From NCBI GenBank assembly GCA_964501365.1, contig CAZCST010000020.1:62001-126000 (forward strand): a DNA stretch of 64,000 nucleotides. The letters are read 5' to 3'. Shown in pieces: positions 35,707 to 44,256 of the stretch. The translations under genes were made by a program, and so were the position numbers. The notes beneath the pieces were generated by a model. It worked only from the letters and a program-made list of their open reading frames with translations. It was not told the origin of the DNA and did no database searches. Position 1 is the stretch's first letter. The number at the start of each line of letters is the position of its first letter. The stretch comes from CAZAMB01 sp964501365 (GTDB lineage: Bacteria > Planctomycetota > Phycisphaerae > UBA1845).

Positions 35707-36629
35707 GCTTTTTTCTGCCTCCCCAGCGCGTGCAGAAACATCTCCTCCAGCGTGCTGCGTTTGGGCTTGAGTCCGGTGACGTCCGTTCCCGTGTCGCGCG
35801 CCGATTCGAGCACCAGCCGCTGCATTCCCTCGCCGGGAAGTTCAACCTGAAGGTGGCCATCCATTTGTTCGATTACGTGCACTCCACTTTCGGCGAGTCT
35901 GCGCTGGAATCGCGAAACATCGCCGGTGTAGTCCACCCGCAGGTGCGTGGGATGCGGCTTGTTCATTTCTTCGATCCTGCCCTCCGACAGGACCTCGCCG
36001 CCGCCCATGATAATGACCCGATCGCAAAGTCGCTCCACGTCGGGCAGCAAGTGACTGGACAAGAGCACGCTAATGCCGGCTTTGCCCAGGTCTTCGATCA
36101 ACGTAAGCATCATTTCGCGTCCGAAGGGGTCCATTCCGTTGGTGGGTTCGTCAAGAAAGAGAAGATCAGGATCATGCACAATCGCCTGGGCCAGCTTGAG
36201 CGACTGTTTCATTCCGGTCGAGTATTGATCGCTGGGGCGGTAGCGGGCTTCTTCGAGCCCGACGTAATCGAGCACTTCATGCGCCCGCTGCATGGCGTCC
36301 GCGTGTTTCATGCCCGCCAGTCGACCTGCGTAATAGACATATCCAACGCCCGACATGCCGGAAATCATGCAGTCATTTTCCGGCACATAGCCGATCTTTT
36401 GCCGGATTTTCAACTGGTGTTTTCGAATATCGAAACCGAGCACCTTCGCATGACCTCCGCTGGCAGGAGTTTGCCCAAGCAGCAAACTGATCAGAGTGCT
36501 CTTGCCTGCGCCGTTGGGACCGAGCAGCCCCACCACTCCGGGACCAACCGACATCGTTGCGCCCTTGAGGGCAACAATGCGTCCGTAGCGCTTGGTAAGC
36601 CCTGAACACTCAATGACGCAATCGTTCAT
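35703..36629 (-). CDS. ABC transporter ATP-binding protein (first of operon)
   Basis: 308-residue ATPase that heads the operon. Walker A LLGPNGAGKST, signature YSTGMKQSL, Walker B LLFLDEPTNGMDP, H-loop SSHLLPDVE. ATG 36629 is chosen (MNDCVIECSGLTKRYG); an upstream ATG at 36704 would add 25 residues unlike the family. The stop overlaps the start of the permease by four bases. The operon is divergent from the subtilisin-fold gene at 36764. Confidence 0.92.
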   Translation of the reverse strand: MNDCVIECSGLTKRYGRIVALKGATMSVGPGVVGLLGPNGAGKSTLISLLLGQTPASGGHAKVLGFDIRKHQLKIRQKIGYVPENDCMISGMSGVGYVYYAGRLAGMKHADAMQRAHEVLDYVGLEEARYRPSDQYSTGMKQSLKLAQAIVHDPDLLFLDEPTNGMDPFGREMMLTLIEDLGKAGISVLLSSHLLPDVERLCDRVIIMGGGEVLSEGRIEEMNKPHPTHLRVDYTGDVSRFQRRLAESGVHVIEQMDGHLQVELPGEGMQRLVLESARDTGTDVTGLKPKRSTLEEMFLHALGRQKKA

Positions 36630-36763
36630 TTCAAGCCCGATAACAGTGGTTCGTCTCCCGGCGAAGCATAACCGTTCAAGATCGCTTGCGAAAACCAAAC
36701 ACACAAATTAGTTTTCCACCATCCAGTTGGAATATTCTGAATCGAAGCACGGGAGAGGCGTCC

Positions 36764-38770
36764 ATGTCACTTGTACTTTGCCTGGGAACCATTGCCTTGG
36801 GAGTGTTGATGGCTCCCAACGACCCCGATTTCGACAAGCAGTGGGCACTTGAAAACATTGGCCAGGCGGTGAACGGCGTCAACGGCATTCCCGGCTCGGA
36901 CATCAAGGCGCAGGCGGCATGGGATCTACATGCCGGCGCAAGACCGGTCATCGTCGCAATAATTGGCGCGGGAGTAAATCCACATGAAGAATTCGCGGAT
37001 CGCGTTCTTCCCGGATACGTCTCTTCACTGGCTGGCGGAGATCCCTACAGCACTTTGGACATCGGACAAAATGGAACGAGAGCGGCCGGAGTCATCGCCG
37101 CAAAGCGCGACAACGGCATAGGCATCGCCGGGCTCAATGATCATGCGATCATCCTCCCCGTTCGTGTTGCAAGCAATGTAAACGTCTCCGCCGAATCCGT
37201 GGCCGAAGGATTGACTTGGGCGGCCGATCACGGAGCGGAAATCGCACTCGTGCTGATCCAATTCTCCGAATCAAATCAGGCGCTGGCTGATGCAGTGAGT
37301 TATGCCTTCGCTCACGGCGTACTGGTGGTCGCCCCGGCCGGACACGATGGTTCTCAAACTGTCGCATTCCCTGCAGCGTACGAAGATTGCCTTGCCGTTT
37401 CCGCCACAACCAATGAGGATCAAATTGCAAGCTTCTCCAATTCCGGCCCCGAAGTGGATTTAGCGGCTCCGGGCGAATGGATTTGGTCAACCATCGGGCT
37501 GGATTCCTATGGCTATGGAAATGAAGGTGACACTTTCCTGCCGGCCGCCTACGTCGCAGGAGTGGCTTCGCTCATGCGCTCCTATTCGCCGGGAATTTCT
37601 GCAATGCAGATTCGTGAAATCCTGCTTCAAAATGCGGACGATCTGGGTGACACGGGTGTTGATGAAATCTTTGGCGCAGGTCGGCTCAACGCCTATGGCG
37701 CACTCAAGGGAACTCCGATTCCGCTCTTGCGCATGGAACCCCTCGCTCCAATCCCTGCTTCCGTGCCGCCGATGCACAACGTGAGTTTTCCGATTCGCAT
37801 TGTCAATGGAACCGGTACGCTTAATCCGACGTCCCCGGAACTTGTATACCGATTTGGTCCGGGGCCCTTCACCAATTCGACTCGCTTGCAGCTCGTGAAT
37901 GGAAGTAATTATTCCGCTGTGTTGCCGGCAATTCCTTGCGAATCGTCCATCGACTTCTATCTCATTGCCAGTGCGCTTTCCGGACTGACCGTCACAGACC
38001 CTGCAAACGCCCCGGCTGACCTTCACCACCTTGTCGTTGACCCGGAAATCCTGATCTTCGAAGATGACTTTGAAGATGATCAGGGGTGGGAAGCAACCAC
38101 CATTGGCGCTGGCACAACGGGAGCATGGGTGCGCGATGAGCCGATCGGGACTTTTTCAAATGTGATCCCCGTTCAACCGGAATTCGATCGCTCCGAAGAC
38201 CACGGTTCGCTTTGCTATTTCACCGGCCAGCATTCGGGAGGGAGCATTGGAAGCAACGACGTGGACCTTGGCCCCGTCATCCTCACATCGCCAACGATCG
38301 ACATATCACAGTATGCAAACGTGGAACTGCAATTTGCCTGTTGGCTTTATACCAGCATTGGAACGCCCGATTCTTTGACTGTTCAGATTTCTCGTGACAA
38401 CGGTGCGACATGGACGACAGCTTCCTTGATCTCCGCAACTGACGGTTGGGAATTCAAATCCTTGAGCCTGAATGACTTTCCCAATGCCATAGGGACCCAA
38501 CTTCGAGTTCGATTTACAATTTCCGACATTCCCTCAGATTCCCTTACCGAAGCGGCAGTCGACGAATTTCGCGTCTTTGCCTATCAATGTGAAGCAATCC
38601 AGGGAGACCTCAACGGCGACGGAATTGTTAATATGGCAGATATGGGAGTACTGGGAGGATGCATGACTGGCCCGCAAGCGTCACTAACAGGCAATTGTAC
38701 CCGGGCTGATGCCAACGGCGACTCGCATGTCGACCTTCGCGACGCCTCCGTATTGTTCTCACATTTCTAG
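36764..38770 (+). CDS. Secreted subtilisin-fold protein without catalytic residues, dockerin-like C-terminus
   Basis: 668 residues. The S8 peptidase fold is plain, but the three catalytic positions are all replaced: Asp is Gly68 (VAIIGAGV), His is Asn103 (GQNGTRAAGVIAA) and Ser is Phe258 (GDTFLPAAYVAGVASLM). The oxyanion Asn is also changed (APAGHDG). It is therefore not expected to be a protease. Residues about 350-600 hold a jelly-roll-like or proprotein-type domain. The C-terminus has two calcium-type repeats, GDLNGDGIVNMADMGVLGG and ADANGDSHVDLRDASVLF, as in dockerins. Export is suggested by a hydrophobic start; GGGAGAGG precedes ATG 36764. A binding or scaffold role is inference. Confidence 0.85.
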   Translation: MSLVLCLGTIALGVLMAPNDPDFDKQWALENIGQAVNGVNGIPGSDIKAQAAWDLHAGARPVIVAIIGAGVNPHEEFADRVLPGYVSSLAGGDPYSTLDIGQNGTRAAGVIAAKRDNGIGIAGLNDHAIILPVRVASNVNVSAESVAEGLTWAADHGAEIALVLIQFSESNQALADAVSYAFAHGVLVVAPAGHDGSQTVAFPAAYEDCLAVSATTNEDQIASFSNSGPEVDLAAPGEWIWSTIGLDSYGYGNEGDTFLPAAYVAGVASLMRSYSPGISAMQIREILLQNADDLGDTGVDEIFGAGRLNAYGALKGTPIPLLRMEPLAPIPASVPPMHNVSFPIRIVNGTGTLNPTSPELVYRFGPGPFTNSTRLQLVNGSNYSAVLPAIPCESSIDFYLIASALSGLTVTDPANAPADLHHLVVDPEILIFEDDFEDDQGWEATTIGAGTTGAWVRDEPIGTFSNVIPVQPEFDRSEDHGSLCYFTGQHSGGSIGSNDVDLGPVILTSPTIDISQYANVELQFACWLYTSIGTPDSLTVQISRDNGATWTTASLISATDGWEFKSLSLNDFPNAIGTQLRVRFTISDIPSDSLTEAAVDEFRVFAYQCEAIQGDLNGDGIVNMADMGVLGGCMTGPQASLTGNCTRADANGDSHVDLRDASVLFSHF

Positions 38771-38886
38771 CGACCACCGGCCATATACCCAAACACTTCC
38801 CAAATATCGTTACACTCGATATGATATCCCCCTTGCTAAGCCATGTGCGGCTTTTTGAACAGATGGATCCAGTCTTCGGAGGAACA

Positions 38887-39633
38887 ATGAAAACGCAAAC
38901 GAAAATTCTCGGATTGATCATGGGACTTGGTTTTGTCGTGGGCACTTCGCTCACCCTCGCTCAGGACAAGAAGCCGGCAGACAAACCTGCTGAGAAACCG
39001 GCCGCCAAACCTGCCGACAAGCCGGCTGCAAAGCCGGCGGATAAGCCTGCCGACAAACCGGCAGCAAAACCAGCGGATGCCAAGCCTGCAGACAAGGCCG
39101 CCCCGGCCGGTGACAAAGCAGCAGCTGGTGGACCCAGCCCGGAAGATGCAGCCAAGTGGATGGCCTATTCCACCCCAGGCCCGGAACATGCGATGCTCAA
39201 GCCGCTGGTTGGCACCTTCTCATGCGACATCAAGATGATGATGGACCCGGCAGCCCCCCCTCAGACTTCGACGGCTACCATCACACGCAAGTCCATCATG
39301 GGTGATCGATATATTACCGAAGACGTCGAGAGCACTTTCATGGGCCAACCGTTCCAGGGTCATGGCGTAGTCGGGTACGACAACGGCCAGAAGAAATACT
39401 TCTCGCTCTGGATCGATAACGTGGGCACAGGCGTGATGCACGAAACGGGCACGGCCAGCGGAAAGGTAATAACGCTGGAAGGCCAAAGCTGGGATCCCTC
39501 TGAGGGAAAAATGGCCTGGGGCAAGTCCGTCGTCGATCTTTCGAACAACGATAAGCAAACATTCAAGATGTTCTCGAAGGACAAGAGCGGAAAGGAATTC
39601 CAGAACTTCGACATGACTTGCACGCGGAAGTAG
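38887..39633 (+). CDS. Secreted DUF1579-like protein with Ala/Lys/Pro linker (copy 1)
   Basis: 248 residues. Signal peptide ILGLIMGLGFVVGTSLTLAQ is followed by a long AKPADKPA repeat linker (about residues 26-75) and a conserved domain with GHGVVGYDNGQKKYFSLWIDN, as in DUF1579 proteins. Start ATG 38887 has a GGAGGAA seven bases upstream. The linker is built from about ten KPA(A/D) units. It is followed by a shorter paralogue (39790-40500). Function unknown; a lipocalin-like fold is likely. Confidence 0.78.
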   Translation: MKTQTKILGLIMGLGFVVGTSLTLAQDKKPADKPAEKPAAKPADKPAAKPADKPADKPAAKPADAKPADKAAPAGDKAAAGGPSPEDAAKWMAYSTPGPEHAMLKPLVGTFSCDIKMMMDPAAPPQTSTATITRKSIMGDRYITEDVESTFMGQPFQGHGVVGYDNGQKKYFSLWIDNVGTGVMHETGTASGKVITLEGQSWDPSEGKMAWGKSVVDLSNNDKQTFKMFSKDKSGKEFQNFDMTCTRK

Positions 39634-39789
39634 GAATTCCAAGGCGATTTCGTTAAAGACTCTGTGATCATTGTTGAATAGCAAAGTGGCCCGAGCGGAT
39701 GAATCTGCCCGAGCTATGAAAAAGACATGGAATGATGTCAGGCGTGGCGCCTGATCAATCGAGGAAGTTCAATTCAAAAGGAGACGGTA

Positions 39790-40500
39790 ATGAACTCGAA
39801 GTTTCGTATTTTCGGATTAACACTGGGAATTCTATCATTCGCATGTTTCGCTGTCGCGAACGCGCAGGACAAGAAGCCTGCGGAAAAGCCGGCCGCCAAG
39901 CCAGCGGACTCCAAGCCCGCCGATGCCAAGGCACCAGCGCCCAAGGCCGGTGAGAAGGCTGCCGCCGGAATGCCAAGCCCCGAAGAAATGAAGAAGATGA
40001 TGGAAGCCTCCACCCCCGGTGAGGCGCATGGGAAGCTCAAGCCACTGGCCGGCAAATGGACCTACGTCACCAAGTGGCGGATGACTCCCGAACAGCCTTG
40101 GGAAGAATCCACGGGCAAGGCGGAATTCAAGTGGATTCTGGGCGGTCGTATTCTCACCCAGGAAATCAAGGGAAATCCAAGCCCCAATGACGCCATGATG
40201 GGCGGCCCGTTCGAAGGTTTTGGCATCACCGGGTACGACAACATTTCCAAGAAGTATTACAGCACCTGGAATGACAACATGAGCACGGGCACCATGATGA
40301 GCGAAGGAACGGCTGATGGCAGCGGACGAGTGTTCACCTATGAAAGTGAATACAACTGCCCGATGAAGGGACCGAATCAGCACAGCAAGACCGTCCTGAA
40401 GATCGAAGGCGATGACAAGCTTGTCTATCAAATGTTTGACAAGGACGACAAGGGCAAGGAGTTTTCGAACCTCGAGGTTAGCTACACTCGCGTTAAGTAG
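39790..40500 (+). CDS. Secreted DUF1579-like protein with Ala/Lys/Pro linker (copy 2)
   Basis: 236 residues, a paralogue of the previous gene: signal peptide FGLTLGILSFACFAVANAQ, a shorter AKPADSKPA linker, then GFGITGYDNISKKYYSTWNDN, the same domain core. AAGGAGA stands seven bases before ATG 39790. The end is followed by a strong terminator. The pair arose by tandem duplication; the linker lengths have since diverged. Confidence 0.78.
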   Translation: MNSKFRIFGLTLGILSFACFAVANAQDKKPAEKPAAKPADSKPADAKAPAPKAGEKAAAGMPSPEEMKKMMEASTPGEAHGKLKPLAGKWTYVTKWRMTPEQPWEESTGKAEFKWILGGRILTQEIKGNPSPNDAMMGGPFEGFGITGYDNISKKYYSTWNDNMSTGTMMSEGTADGSGRVFTYESEYNCPMKGPNQHSKTVLKIEGDDKLVYQMFDKDDKGKEFSNLEVSYTRVK

Positions 40501-40528
40501 ACTGTACTTCGAACTGTAAACGTAAGGG

Positions 40529-40567
40529 CCCGCTGCCGTCGGCAACGATTGCGGCGGGTCTTTTTTT
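40529..40567 (+). terminator. Rho-independent terminator after DUF1579 copy 2
   Basis: CCCGCTGC (40529-40536) pairs with GCGGCGGG (40551-40558, one G-U pair), followed by a T-run (40561-40567). It also lies at the 3' end of the convergent propeller gene. Confidence 0.8.
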
Positions 40568-42332
40568 AGCTGCATGCCGCGGCGGGAATGAGACACACAT
40601 CCTGGATGTTTCGCCCGGTGAGCGCACCAATTCCGATCACGCTCAATGGCCGCTCTGGTTCCCCCGGCAACCAAAGGATGAGCCGGTCGCGCAGTTCGTT
40701 CGTGGCCACCAGCAGATCGGGAGCGACTTCGACCCGCCGCAGAGTCTGGCCTCCGGCCTCATAGTGAAACGTGAAGCTGTCGCCCAACACGCGAGCATGC
40801 ACACGCGGCGACGTATCCGTGTAAATAAGCCGCCGAACCCCGTGCGATTGCTGCATCCAGATCGATTCTATGGCGCGTTTCGTGCCCCGCTGCATGATGT
40901 CGGGATTTTCGGTTGTGCCGGCCGGCCAGAACAGGAGATCGCCTTCGCTGGTTCCCGCATACAACCCTTCGCGTGCGGGCTGAATCGCCGTGATGATCGC
41001 ATCCGCACCGGCGTACTTCGCGTCCAATTGCGAGGCCAAGGCATCACTTCGCCATCGAAGCACCTGACTATCCACCGAGCAATACAAATCACCGTCGAAG
41101 GCCGCCAGATTGCGGACGGCCTTCGCTGCGCGCGTCCACCCCGCAAATCGCGCAGAAAGCAAACTGCCGCCATTCCAATCCCACTCGCAAATGCCCAACT
41201 CGGAGTGAGTGGCGGCGATGACTCCGCCGACCTTGACCGCGGAATTAAAACCGCCGCGCACCGTCGCCGCATTATCTGCGCTAAACACCCGTTCGGGCGA
41301 AACTCGATCAATCGGCCAGACGTAAACGCCCCGCGCCGCTCCCACCAGCAAAACGCCCGAGTCGGCCATTTGTACAGACCGCGCGGGGCCGGCCGCACCA
41401 TCAATACGCAATCGACGCGTGGGTTGCGCGGGACTCTTCGCGTCGAACAAAAGAAGCTCATCGCTGCAAGCGGCTACGATCCATTGCGTTTGAGACACCG
41501 GCTGATCTGTGTCGGCGAATAGCGCCTCGTACAATTGGCCGCGCTGCTGATCGGAAAATGTGCGGATGAGCTCGGGGAGTTCGACATCGGGAGCCGCGCC
41601 GGCCATTTTCTTCAATCGTTCGAGCGAATCGGCCAGGCGATCGATGTGATCAGCCCGAGCCGCGTGCAGAGCCTGATCCACCTGTCGCGTCGCTTCGTGC
41701 TGCGCCTGTCGGGCAGCCGCTTCTTCGCGAGTCTTCTGAACGCCCCGGTACATGGCGGACGTAAGCGCTACAGAAGGCGGGCCTTCGACACTCAGTCCAG
41801 CCGAAAAGAATGCCGCCTGTAACGCATTGGCGACAGACTCTGCAACACCGTGCAACTGCGTGGCATCGACAAGATGTGCAGCTTCCTGCCCACCAAGGAA
41901 CGCCGCAAGCGCCCCCTGAACAACCGGCTGAAATTGCGAAGCCAGCGCCTCTCTCTGGATGACGCGGCGACTCCCGACAATCGAATGCAGGAATCCGGCC
42001 AGTTCCGCCTTGTCCGGCAAGAGCTCGGCCTTCGTGCTCACATCGGCGTCAAACGAGAACCCGTCCTTTGACCCCAGACCCTCCACGTGAAACTGTAGTT
42101 CAATCGCTGCGAGCCGGACAAAAAGTATGTCCTCCACGTTGTCCGCATCAATGACTCCACCGGCACTGATGACCGACTGGTCGCCGGCTTCGCGCCGGAT
42201 CAGCGCGCCCCATTGCGGAGGCAGGTCGATGCTTCGCTTGAGCAGGCTGAAAACTTCCGATGCTGGAACGTGCAGCGCGACATTTTCCGTGCGTTGAAAA
42301 AAGGATTGAGGATCAAACTTCGCTGTGAACAT
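40566..42332 (-). CDS. SPFH-like / coiled-coil / beta-propeller protein paired with MIT-AAA ATPase
   Basis: 588 residues in three parts. Residues about 10-200 resemble an SPFH (band 7/flotillin) domain: a strand pair around LAAIELQFHVEGLGSKDGF, then IVGSRRVIQREALASQFQPV, followed by a heptad-rich coiled coil (about 205-260, e.g. EEAAARQAQHEATRQVDQAL). The C-terminal half shows regular strand repeats (SDELLLFDAKSP, AARGVYVWPID, EGLYAGTSEGDLLFWPAG) as in a beta-propeller, with no catalytic residues. No signal peptide. It lies downstream of the AAA gene, separated only by an inverted repeat. SPFH assignment is moderate; propeller is good. Confidence 0.65.
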   Translation of the reverse strand: MFTAKFDPQSFFQRTENVALHVPASEVFSLLKRSIDLPPQWGALIRREAGDQSVISAGGVIDADNVEDILFVRLAAIELQFHVEGLGSKDGFSFDADVSTKAELLPDKAELAGFLHSIVGSRRVIQREALASQFQPVVQGALAAFLGGQEAAHLVDATQLHGVAESVANALQAAFFSAGLSVEGPPSVALTSAMYRGVQKTREEAAARQAQHEATRQVDQALHAARADHIDRLADSLERLKKMAGAAPDVELPELIRTFSDQQRGQLYEALFADTDQPVSQTQWIVAACSDELLLFDAKSPAQPTRRLRIDGAAGPARSVQMADSGVLLVGAARGVYVWPIDRVSPERVFSADNAATVRGGFNSAVKVGGVIAATHSELGICEWDWNGGSLLSARFAGWTRAAKAVRNLAAFDGDLYCSVDSQVLRWRSDALASQLDAKYAGADAIITAIQPAREGLYAGTSEGDLLFWPAGTTENPDIMQRGTKRAIESIWMQQSHGVRRLIYTDTSPRVHARVLGDSFTFHYEAGGQTLRRVEVAPDLLVATNELRDRLILWLPGEPERPLSVIGIGALTGRNIQDVCLIPAAACS

Positions 42333-42458
42333 GATTATCCGAACCCGGAGCGCAAGCGACGGGTGGTCTTCCGCCTATCAATCTAGTATTCGTCTCGTTC
42401 CTCATAGTATTCATGGTCCAAATGACCACCCCGCGCTGGCGCTTGGGGTTCGGATCAT
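42331..42458. repeat. Imperfect inverted repeat filling the AAA-propeller gap
   Basis: Arms 42331-42368 (ATGATTATCCGAACCCGGAG...GGGTGGTC) and 42424-42458 (its imperfect complement) flank a 55-base spacer. The right arm ends inside the AAA stop codon and the left arm overlaps the propeller start codon. The left arm contains CCCGGAGCGCAAGCGACGGG, a palindrome I associate with planctomycete dispersed repeats. Confidence 0.7.
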
Positions 42459-43633
42459 TTTCCTTCCGCGGCGAACTTCTCAAAGCGGACCAGGTCCGAA
42501 GGATGCACCGACGGACGTGTGGCCTCAATCACCTTGATTATATCCACCTGCGCGATCGATCGCGGGGCGGCCCCCCCTACCGCTTCCAGGAATGGCAACT
42601 CGGCGGCCTCATTGGCGATCGCTTTGATGTCAGCCCCGCTGTATCCCGCAAGCCGGTCGCAAATCAGGCCAAAGTCCACTTCGGGGGCCAGCGGGCGACC
42701 TTCAAAGTAAATCTCCAGAAGCCGGAATCGGGCTGGAGCGTCCGGAAGAGGAACGTACACGCGGGCGTCGAGTCGGCCGGGCCGCATGACGGCTTCGTCC
42801 AGCATCCACGGCCGGTTGGTCGCACCGACGAAAAGGAGCGCCCGCTCGGAGGCGCGGTCGAATCCTTCGAGTTCCTGGAGGATTTGCGGCACGACTCGCT
42901 GCATGACCGTCGAGCTGTCGGAGGCCCGCTTGGGAACCAAAGCTTCGGTCTCGTCGAGGAAGATAACCGACATCGGTTCGGCCTTGGCGGCCTCAAACAG
43001 CTTGCGGATGTTCTGCTCGGCCTCCCCCACCCACTTGCTCATGATCTGGGCCGGGCTGACCAGGAAGAAGGTCGCGTCGATCTCCTTGGCGATAGCCTTG
43101 GCGATCATAGTTTTGCCGGTGCCGGGCGGGCCGTAGAGCAGAATGCCGCCGCCCGCCCCGATGCCATATTGCTTCGCAAGCTCCGCGTGCAGAAAGGGGT
43201 AGATCATCTTGACGCGGATTTCCTGCTTCACATCTTCCAGGCCTGCGATGTCGTCGAAGCCAACGGTGGGCTTGTCGCGAACGATCCAGTCCTCGGCGTC
43301 GGTCTCGCCGTCGCCTTCCTTGGCCCGCAGGCCACCAGCTGCCTTGTTGCCTTGTTGCCTTACTACCCTGCCCGTGCCTTGTTGCCTCGTTGCCTTGTTG
43401 CCTGGTTGCCTTCCCCCGTGCAACCGATCTGCTTCCTTGGCGAGGTCAATGAGTTCCGCGGCCAGCTCTTCATGCTGCCGCCGGGCCTCCGCAGTTTTCA
43501 CGGTCCCGGCCAGTTCGATCATGCACTCGGCCGCATCGACGAGGTAGGTCTTCGCGGCGAGATAATCGCCGTTCTTGTAGGCCTCAACCCCCTTGGCCTT
43601 GAGCCGATCAAATGTCGCGAAAGAAACAGACAT
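42455..43633 (-). CDS. AAA+ ATPase with N-terminal MIT-like domain (Vps4/katanin architecture)
   Basis: 392 residues. Residues about 7-71 form a three-helix MIT-like unit (KGVEAYKNGDYLAAKTYLVD is its first hairpin). A repeat-built linker (about 73-101) follows. The classical AAA module then has Walker A GPPGTGKT at 168-175, pore loop MSKWVGEAEQ, Walker B VIFLDETE at 223-230 and NRPWMLDEAVMRPGRLD with the arginine finger. Architecture matches eukaryotic/archaeal Vps4 or katanin. ATG 43633 starts the helix; the upstream ATG would add seven residues. The partner SPFH-propeller gene lies downstream. A zinc-ribbon membrane protein lies upstream by 33 bases. Membrane remodelling or protein disaggregation is inference. 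Confidence 0.85.
   Translation of the reverse strand: MSVSFATFDRLKAKGVEAYKNGDYLAAKTYLVDAAECMIELAGTVKTAEARRQHEELAAELIDLAKEADRLHGGRQPGNKATRQQGTGRVVRQQGNKAAGGLRAKEGDGETDAEDWIVRDKPTVGFDDIAGLEDVKQEIRVKMIYPFLHAELAKQYGIGAGGGILLYGPPGTGKTMIAKAIAKEIDATFFLVSPAQIMSKWVGEAEQNIRKLFEAAKAEPMSVIFLDETEALVPKRASDSSTVMQRVVPQILQELEGFDRASERALLFVGATNRPWMLDEAVMRPGRLDARVYVPLPDAPARFRLLEIYFEGRPLAPEVDFGLICDRLAGYSGADIKAIANEAAELPFLEAVGGAAPRSIAQVDIIKVIEATRPSVHPSDLVRFEKFAAEGK
43335..43411. repeat. In-frame GGCAACAAGGC-type minisatellite inside the AAA gene
   Basis: About 77 bases made of variations of GGCAACAAGGC (read on the minus strand), coding for a Q/G/N/K/A-rich linker between the MIT and AAA domains. A similar, shorter block is in the E1 gene at 21671-21715. 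Confidence 0.75.
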
Positions 43634-43666
43634 TTCTGCAAGTCTACATACCAACGAATGTTCGGG

Positions 43667-44113
43667 CTAATAGTGCAGATGCCACTTGAGAGCAAGGAAA
43701 CTCAAGGCTGTAATAATTGCAGGTCCGACTGCTCCGACCCACAGCCAGGTACTGGTCGCTCGCCCATTCTTCCGGGCAGCAAAAGCGACCAATGCACAGA
43801 AAGGCAGAATGACCTGAAGCGGAATCCCGACACACATGCCTACAAGGCCCCAGAAAGGCGGCCACGGGAACCAACCAAAAGTAGGTTGTTGACGTGGCAG
43901 CGGCGAAAGTACGAAAAGCGCCAAAGGTATCGAAAGCAAATTCAAAACGAGGAGGATCACCCCAAGAGAGACTTTCTCTGGCGAAGAAGACACCCTGTGG
44001 CAAGACCCGCACTCGGGACATGGCGGCTTTATCAAGCCCGTCAGATTGTAACCGCATTTCGCGCACCGCCAGCCGCTGTCAACCGGTAATTCGTCTTGAT
44101 TAGTTTCGGCCAT
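43667..44113 (-). CDS. Zinc-ribbon membrane protein (copy 1)
   Basis: About 148 residues: an N-terminal cytosolic ribbon CAKCGYNLTGLIKPPCPECG, then about three hydrophobic helices (ILLVLNLLSIPLALFVLSPL, ILPFCALVAFAA, AVGPAIITALSFLAL). The start is ATG 44113 (MAETNQDELP); longer frames upstream come from the MIT-coding remnant. It stops 33 bases before the AAA gene, so the two may be in one operon. Function unknown; the ribbon motif is common in planctomycetes. Confidence 0.72.
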   Translation of the reverse strand: MAETNQDELPVDSGWRCAKCGYNLTGLIKPPCPECGSCHRVSSSPEKVSLGVILLVLNLLSIPLALFVLSPLPRQQPTFGWFPWPPFWGLVGMCVGIPLQVILPFCALVAFAARKNGRATSTWLWVGAVGPAIITALSFLALKWHLHY

Positions 44114-44123
44114 TGTCACTTGA

Positions 44124-44183
44124 GGCGAGGTAATCGCCGTTCTTGTAGACCTCGACCCCCTTCGCCTTGAGGCAGTCAATCAT
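44124..44183 (-). pseudogene. MIT-coding remnant of the AAA gene (second copy)
   Basis: A 58-60-base segment matching the 5' part of the AAA gene (43556-43612) at roughly 85% identity. It reads as MIDCLKAKGVEVYKNGDYLA with its own ATG (44183), then stops 27 codons in. It lies upstream of zinc-ribbon gene copy 1. It is a remnant of a duplicated AAA gene. Confidence 0.7.
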
Positions 44184-44256
44184 AATGCACAAAAAAAGCT
44201 CACGAGATCTGATCCGTTTCTCTCCTACTCGTGAGAACGGGGTCAAATTCGTGGCT

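Noticed and set aside
42413..44089. 558-residue open frame antisense to the AAA and zinc-ribbon genes
   Set aside because: No family features; covers several real genes on the other strand.
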